Assembly (NCBI RefSeq): GCF_001808705.1
Contig: NZ_KV794273.1
Location: 228,429-292,428, forward strand
Length of the DNA stretch: 64,000 nt
Direction of reading: 5' to 3'
Source: Streptococcus sp. HMSC074B11
GTDB taxonomy: Bacteria; Bacillota; Bacilli; Lactobacillales; Streptococcaceae
In this document: in pieces, positions 59,913 through 64,000 of the stretch
Layout of the letters: every line of letters begins with the position of its first letter
How positions within the stretch are numbered: the stretch's first letter is position 1
Notes under the pieces: model-generated
Told to the model about the DNA's origin: nothing
What the model saw: only the letters and a program-made list of their open reading frames with translations
Database searches by the model: none
Program-made: the position numbers and the translations under genes

Positions 59913-60605
59913 TCACAGATGAATCGTTTCTAGAGCAATTTTCTTTTGCCAACGTTTCTTAAACAAGATATCAAAGAGTACTAGAGCTGCAGATAGAATG
60001 ATTGAAACCAGAAGATACTTTATCCATATAGGGGCATCTGTGATAAAAGGCGTGGTATTTAAAAGCCCGTAATTTCCACCTGTGACTTGATTAACTCCAA
60101 CTAGGAAAAGGTTGAGAACAAAAGTGTAGGCGATAATACGATACTTTTTCAGCAAGGTCTTATCGTAGTGGTTCATGAGATAGACCAAGGAATTGACCAA
60201 GAGAGCATAATGCCCAATCAGGAATGAAAAACTGGTAATATGCGGGAAATCATATGGATCAAAAACCGGATAGCCCAAAGCAAATACTGCCCCACTAGCT
60301 CCCATAAGGGCAAAATACTGCTTGGTTTTCCATTTATCTGGCAAGAAAACTACTGCAAACATGGCCAAACGGCAATGGTAAAGAGGCAGACTATTTGAAA
60401 ATGGAATGCTAAAACCAATATACCAAGTGTAAAGAGCTAGCAGTTGCGCTATTTGAATCCACTTAAATAATCGAACAAATTTGGGATTTTTGTAGTAAGT
60501 AAAAGAAGCATAAATAGACAAGGCAAGAAGGCCTATCATGACACCGTACCAAAAAATCGGAATAGGCGGTGGTGTGGTTTGGGTTCTTGTAATAAAATGA
60601 TGCAT
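59913..60605 (-). CDS. YwaF-like integral membrane protein (TIGR02206 family), copy 1
   Basis: A 230-residue protein with about six membrane segments and no known activity. It carries family landmarks LPLYHCRLAMF, YPVFDPYDFPHITS and VTGGNYGLLNTTP. The last two recur in the gene at 60640 (YPVFYPFPFPHVSS, ATGGNYGFMSKPP), so the two are paralogues from tandem duplication. The start lies 34 bases after that gene, forming a two-gene unit closed by a terminator. Confidence 0.8.
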   Translation of the reverse strand: MHHFITRTQTTPPPIPIFWYGVMIGLLALSIYASFTYYKNPKFVRLFKWIQIAQLLALYTWYIGFSIPFSNSLPLYHCRLAMFAVVFLPDKWKTKQYFALMGASGAVFALGYPVFDPYDFPHITSFSFLIGHYALLVNSLVYLMNHYDKTLLKKYRIIAYTFVLNLFLVGVNQVTGGNYGLLNTTPFITDAPIWIKYLLVSIILSAALVLFDILFKKRWQKKIALETIHL

Positions 60606-60639
60606 AAAATCTCCTTAGAATAATTAATTCATTTGTTCG

Positions 60640-61314
60640 CTAACTATTCTTATGTTTATATTTGACGAGTTGATTGATAAGGACGAGAATACCTGTCATC
60701 AAACTGGTTACTATCAAATAGTTAAGCAAACTACCATGATCCCCAATCACAGGAGGCTTGCTCATGAAGCCATAATTCCCTCCTGTTGCAAGATTAGCTA
60801 GAAAGATAATAGCATTGACGCCAAAGGTCATCTGGCAAATCTTCCAAATATCCCTATTTTCAACTTTATAATATCTAACAAGATAAATCAAGCAATTTGC
60901 TAAGAGGGCCCAGTGGCCGAAAACATTGTTCAGGGACGAAACGTGAGGGAAAGGAAAAGGATAAAAAACTGGATAAACCAAGGCCATGATAGAACCAAAA
61001 ACTCCCACTAAGGCAAAATATTGTTTGAAAAAGGTCTTGTTAGGAGCAAAAAGAATCATCCACATAGCCATGCGACTATGGTAAAAAGGGAGAGCCTCAG
61101 ACAAGGGCAGGCGTGCCGAAATATACCAAGCGTTGATAATCAGTAACTGAATCAATTGTCCCCAATACCAAAAGTTTCTGTAACCTTTAGATGATGCGAA
61201 ACGAATCGATAAAACAGCTATGATTACTAAAGAAGTAGGTAATAAGAAGTACCACGTCCCCAAATGAGGAGGGACTGTTTTTTTACTGGTAAAAAGCAAA
61301 TCCCAAATTTTCAT
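60640..61314 (-). CDS. YwaF-like integral membrane protein (TIGR02206 family), copy 2
   Basis: A 224-residue paralogue of the downstream gene, with about six membrane segments and the same conserved blocks (LPFYHSRMAMW, YPVFYPFPFPHVSS, ATGGNYGFMSKPP). The conserved histidine-arginine pair and the PHV/PHI histidine face the membrane and look functional, but no reaction is known. It is the first gene of the pair and lies divergent from gatC across about 210 bases. Confidence 0.8.
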   Translation of the reverse strand: MKIWDLLFTSKKTVPPHLGTWYFLLPTSLVIIAVLSIRFASSKGYRNFWYWGQLIQLLIINAWYISARLPLSEALPFYHSRMAMWMILFAPNKTFFKQYFALVGVFGSIMALVYPVFYPFPFPHVSSLNNVFGHWALLANCLIYLVRYYKVENRDIWKICQMTFGVNAIIFLANLATGGNYGFMSKPPVIGDHGSLLNYLIVTSLMTGILVLINQLVKYKHKNS

Positions 61315-61526
61315 ATGTCCTCCTTAACTTGTTCGAATCGGTCAATGTCTGCATCTTGTTTGCCGACTAAAAACCAATGCTGTTCTTGCTTCTAACTTCA
61401 ACCATTATATCGAATTAAAAACCATTTTTCAATTTCTATTTCTTTTTAGCTTAGCTCACCTTATTTATAGGAAAATATGGTAAAATAGAACAGATAAATA
61501 ATCATCATTTCACGAAAGGATACCAG
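61315..61526. promoter_or_regulatory. Divergent promoter region between YwaF-like genes and gatC
   Basis: A TAAAAT -10 element at about 61482 precedes gatC by about 40 bases, with AAAGGA as ribosome site. No -35 consensus is clear. No operator was recognised. Confidence 0.45.
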
Positions 61527-61829
61527 ATGAAAATTACGCAAGAAGAGGTAACTCACGTTGCCAATCTTTCAAAATTAAAATTCTCAGAAGAAGAAACTGC
61601 TGAGTTTGCGACAACCTTGTCTAAGATTGTTGATATGGTCGAATTGCTCGGTGAAGTCGACACTACTGGTGTTGAACCAACGACTACCATGGCAGATCGT
61701 AAGACCGTTCTTCGCCCAGACGTAGCCGAAGAAGGAACTGACCGTGATCGCTTATTTAAAAATGTACCTGAAAAAGATAACTACTATATCAAGGTACCAG
61801 CTATCCTGGATGATGGAGGAGATGCCTAA
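61527..61829 (+). CDS. gatC: Aspartyl/glutamyl-tRNA amidotransferase subunit C
   Basis: A 100-residue subunit that stabilises GatA in the GatCAB complex, which turns Glu-tRNA(Gln) (and Asp-tRNA(Asn)) into correctly charged tRNA. It shows [17 protein letters not shown] and the ending KVPAILDDG. It starts a gatC-gatA-gatB operon and overlaps gatA by one base (TAATG). Confidence 0.95.
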   Translation: MKITQEEVTHVANLSKLKFSEEETAEFATTLSKIVDMVELLGEVDTTGVEPTTTMADRKTVLRPDVAEEGTDRDRLFKNVPEKDNYYIKVPAILDDGGDA

Positions 61830-63295
61830 TGACTTTTAACAATAAAACGATTGAAGAGTTGCACAACCTCCTTGTATCTAAGGAAATTTCTGCAACCGAA
61901 CTAACGCAAGCAACCATTGAAGATATCAAGGCGCGTGAAGAGGCTATCAATGCCTTTGTCACTATCGCTGAAGATCAAGCTCTTGCTCAAGCTAAAGTTA
62001 TTGACGAAACTGGAATTGACGCTGACAATGTCCTTTCAGGAATTCCGCTAGCTGTTAAGGATAATATCTCTACAGACGGTATCCTAACAACTGCAGCCTC
62101 AAAAATGCTCTACAACTACGAGCCCATCTTTGATGCGACAGCTGTTGCCAATGCAAAATCTAAGGGCATGATCGTTGTTGGAAAAACTAACATGGACGAG
62201 TTTGCCATGGGTGGATCAGGTGAGACTTCTTACTACGGTGCTACTAAAAATGCTTGGGACCACAGCAAGGTTCCAGGTGGATCATCAAGTGGTTCAGCTG
62301 CAGCTGTAGCTTCTGGACAAGTCCGTTTATCACTCGGTTCTGATACTGGTGGTTCTATCCGCCAACCTGCTGCCTTTAACGGGATTGTTGGTCTCAAACC
62401 AACTTACGGAACAGTTTCACGTTTCGGTCTCATTGCCTTTGGTAGCTCATTAGACCAAATTGGTCCTTTTGCACCAACTGTTAAGGAAAATGCCCTCTTA
62501 CTAAACGCTATTGCCAGCGAAGATGCAAAAGACTCTACTTCTGCTCCAGTCCGCATTGCTGACTTTACTTCAAAAATCGGTCAAGACATCAAGGGCATGA
62601 AAATTGCTTTGCCTAAGGAATACCTTGGCGAAGGGATTGACCCAGAAGTTAAGGAAACCATTCTGAACGCTGCTAAACACTTTGAAAAACTTGGTGCTAT
62701 CGTTGAAGAAGTGAGCCTTCCTCACTCTAAATACGGTGTAGCAGTCTACTACATCATCGCTTCATCAGAAGCTTCATCAAACTTACAACGTTTTGACGGT
62801 ATCCGCTATGGTTTCCGTGCTGAAGACGCTAAAAACTTGGACGAGATTTACGTTAATACTCGCAGCCAAGGATTTGGTGATGAAGTGAAACGTCGTATCA
62901 TGCTTGGAACTTTCAGCCTTTCATCAGGTTATTACGATGCCTACTACAAGAAGGCTGGTCAAGTTCGTACCCTCATCATCCAAGATTTTGAAAAAGTCTT
63001 TGCAGATTACGATCTCATCCTTGGTCCAACAGCTCCAAGCGTGGCCTTTGATTTGGATTCACTCAACCACGATCCAGTTGCCATGTACTTGGCTGACCTC
63101 TTGACCATCCCAGTCAACTTGGCTGGACTTCCAGGAATTTCAATTCCTGCAGGATTTGCCCAAGGTCTACCTGTCGGGCTCCAATTGATTGGTCCTAAAT
63201 ACTCAGAAGAGACTATCTACCAAGCTGCTGCTGCTTTTGAAGCAACAACAGACTACCACAAACAACAACCCGTGATTTTTGGAGGTGATAACTAA
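61829..63295 (+). CDS. gatA: Aspartyl/glutamyl-tRNA amidotransferase subunit A
   Basis: A 488-residue amidase that releases ammonia from glutamine for the transamidation. The Ser-cisSer-Lys triad is visible: lysine in [11 protein letters not shown], cis-serine in [13 protein letters not shown] and the nucleophile in [11 protein letters not shown]. The length is standard. It overlaps gatC and gatB by one base each (TAATG). Confidence 0.97.
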   Translation: MTFNNKTIEELHNLLVSKEISATELTQATIEDIKAREEAINAFVTIAEDQALAQAKVIDETGIDADNVLSGIPLAVKDNISTDGILTTAASKMLYNYEPIFDATAVANAKSKGMIVVGKTNMDEFAMGGSGETSYYGATKNAWDHSKVPGGSSSGSAAAVASGQVRLSLGSDTGGSIRQPAAFNGIVGLKPTYGTVSRFGLIAFGSSLDQIGPFAPTVKENALLLNAIASEDAKDSTSAPVRIADFTSKIGQDIKGMKIALPKEYLGEGIDPEVKETILNAAKHFEKLGAIVEEVSLPHSKYGVAVYYIIASSEASSNLQRFDGIRYGFRAEDAKNLDEIYVNTRSQGFGDEVKRRIMLGTFSLSSGYYDAYYKKAGQVRTLIIQDFEKVFADYDLILGPTAPSVAFDLDSLNHDPVAMYLADLLTIPVNLAGLPGISIPAGFAQGLPVGLQLIGPKYSEETIYQAAAAFEATTDYHKQQPVIFGGDN

Positions 63296-64000
63296 TGAAC
63301 TTTGAAACAGTCATTGGACTTGAAGTCCACGTAGAGCTTAACACCAATTCAAAAATCTTCTCACCTACTTCTGCCCACTTCGGAAATGACCAAAATGCCA
63401 ACACTAACGTGATTGACTGGTCTTTCCCTGGCGTACTGCCAGTTCTCAATAAGGGTGTTGTCGATGCTGGTATCAAGGCAGCTCTTGCCCTCAACATGGA
63501 CATCCACAAGAAGATGCACTTTGATCGCAAAAACTACTTCTATCCTGATAATCCTAAAGCCTATCAAATTTCTCAATTTGATGAGCCAATTGGGTACAAT
63601 GGATGGATTGAAGTGGAACTAGAAGACGGAACAACTAAGAAAATCGGTATCGAGCGTGCTCACCTAGAGGAGGACGCTGGTAAGAACACCCACGGTACGG
63701 ATGGTTTCTCTTATGTCGACCTTAATCGTCAAGGCGTGCCATTGATTGAGATTGTATCTGAAGCCGACATGCGCTCACCAGAAGAAGCCTACGCTTATCT
63801 AACAGCCCTCAAGGAAGTGATCCAATACGCTGGTATCTCTGACGTTAAGATGGAAGAAGGTTCTATGCGTGTAGATGCCAACATCTCCCTTCGTCCTTAT
63901 GGTCAAGAGAAATTCGGTACCAAGACAGAGTTGAAAAACCTCAACTCCTTCTCAAACGTTCGTAAAGGTCTTGAATACGAAGTGCAACGTCAGGCTGAAA
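63295..64000 (+). CDS. gatB: Aspartyl/glutamyl-tRNA amidotransferase subunit B (partial, runs off the end)
   Basis: The first 235 codons of GatB, the subunit that binds tRNA and activates its carboxylate with ATP. It reads [23 protein letters not shown] at the N-terminus in blocks, then DYPGVLP-like [11 protein letters not shown] and [13 protein letters not shown], which contains magnesium ligands. The frame stays open to the last base. GGAGGTGATAACT lies before the ATG, which overlaps the gatA stop by one base. About half the gene is missing because the window ends. Confidence 0.96.
   Translation, partial: MNFETVIGLEVHVELNTNSKIFSPTSAHFGNDQNANTNVIDWSFPGVLPVLNKGVVDAGIKAALALNMDIHKKMHFDRKNYFYPDNPKAYQISQFDEPIGYNGWIEVELEDGTTKKIGIERAHLEEDAGKNTHGTDGFSYVDLNRQGVPLIEIVSEADMRSPEEAYAYLTALKEVIQYAGISDVKMEEGSMRVDANISLRPYGQEKFGTKTELKNLNSFSNVRKGLEYEVQRQAE

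Overview
This window is ordinary chromosomal DNA from a Streptococcus of the Mitis group (S. mitis, S. oralis or a close relative of S. pneumoniae). The evidence is the protein set (RitR with Asn53 and Cys128, MapZ, PBP1A, AliA, a choline-binding protein, LiaFSR, a mevalonate operon, ClpL), a BOX repeat with recognisable boxA and boxC ends, low G+C content, and gene order that largely follows pneumococcal blocks. No prophage, CRISPR array, intact insertion sequence, rRNA or tRNA was seen. Identifications rest on reading the sequence and on remembered family features, not on database searches.

Layout. 1-9.3 kb: an alanine/glycine symporter behind a glycine riboswitch, mutS2, cvpA, zapA, then divergently rnhC, lepB and recD2. 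9.3-18.1 kb (minus strand): trigger factor, the liaFSR cell-envelope stress system, the mevalonate genes mvaK1-mvaD-mvaK2-fni, and a secreted choline-binding protein. 18.2-27.3 kb: ritR and gnd, then a cell-division and wall-synthesis cluster (mapZ, rlmL, rnpB, gpsB, a YpsA-like gene, recU, pbp1A). 27.5-36.5 kb: aliA, luxS, clpL, pflB and dinB. The pneumococcal capsule position between luxS and aliA holds only a short divergent promoter region. 36.5-48.1 kb: uppP, a DUF2207 membrane protein, an amino-acid ABC transporter, a small DNA-binding-like protein, an SPFH protein and the branched-chain amino-acid genes ilvB-ilvN, ilvC and ilvA, with a BOX element between ilvN and ilvC. 48.3-52.8 kb: rplK-rplA, a GNAT acetyltransferase with an overlapping ParB-like gene, a PAP2 phosphatase, ribU behind an FMN riboswitch, and trmL behind a structured leader. 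53.2-64 kb: trkA-trkH potassium uptake, two membrane proteins including a CPBP protease, a hairpin-rich gap with a possible small RNA, prfC, two tandem YwaF-like membrane proteins and gatCAB (gatB runs off the end).

How it fits together. Much of the region serves the cell envelope: undecaprenyl precursor supply (mevalonate pathway, UppP), peptidoglycan synthesis and septum placement (PBP1A, GpsB, MapZ, ZapA), stress sensing (LiaFSR) and secretion (LepB). Another part is nitrogen and amino-acid nutrition with CodY-like sites (ilvB, aliA). The least explained sequence is in the untranslated regions: a 30-codon open frame inside the clpL leader, a promoter plus terminator-bearing leader in front of trmL, a small-RNA candidate at 57.7 kb, a hairpin cluster at 57.87-58.16 kb, and two similar L1-binding-like hairpins in front of rplK and rplA.
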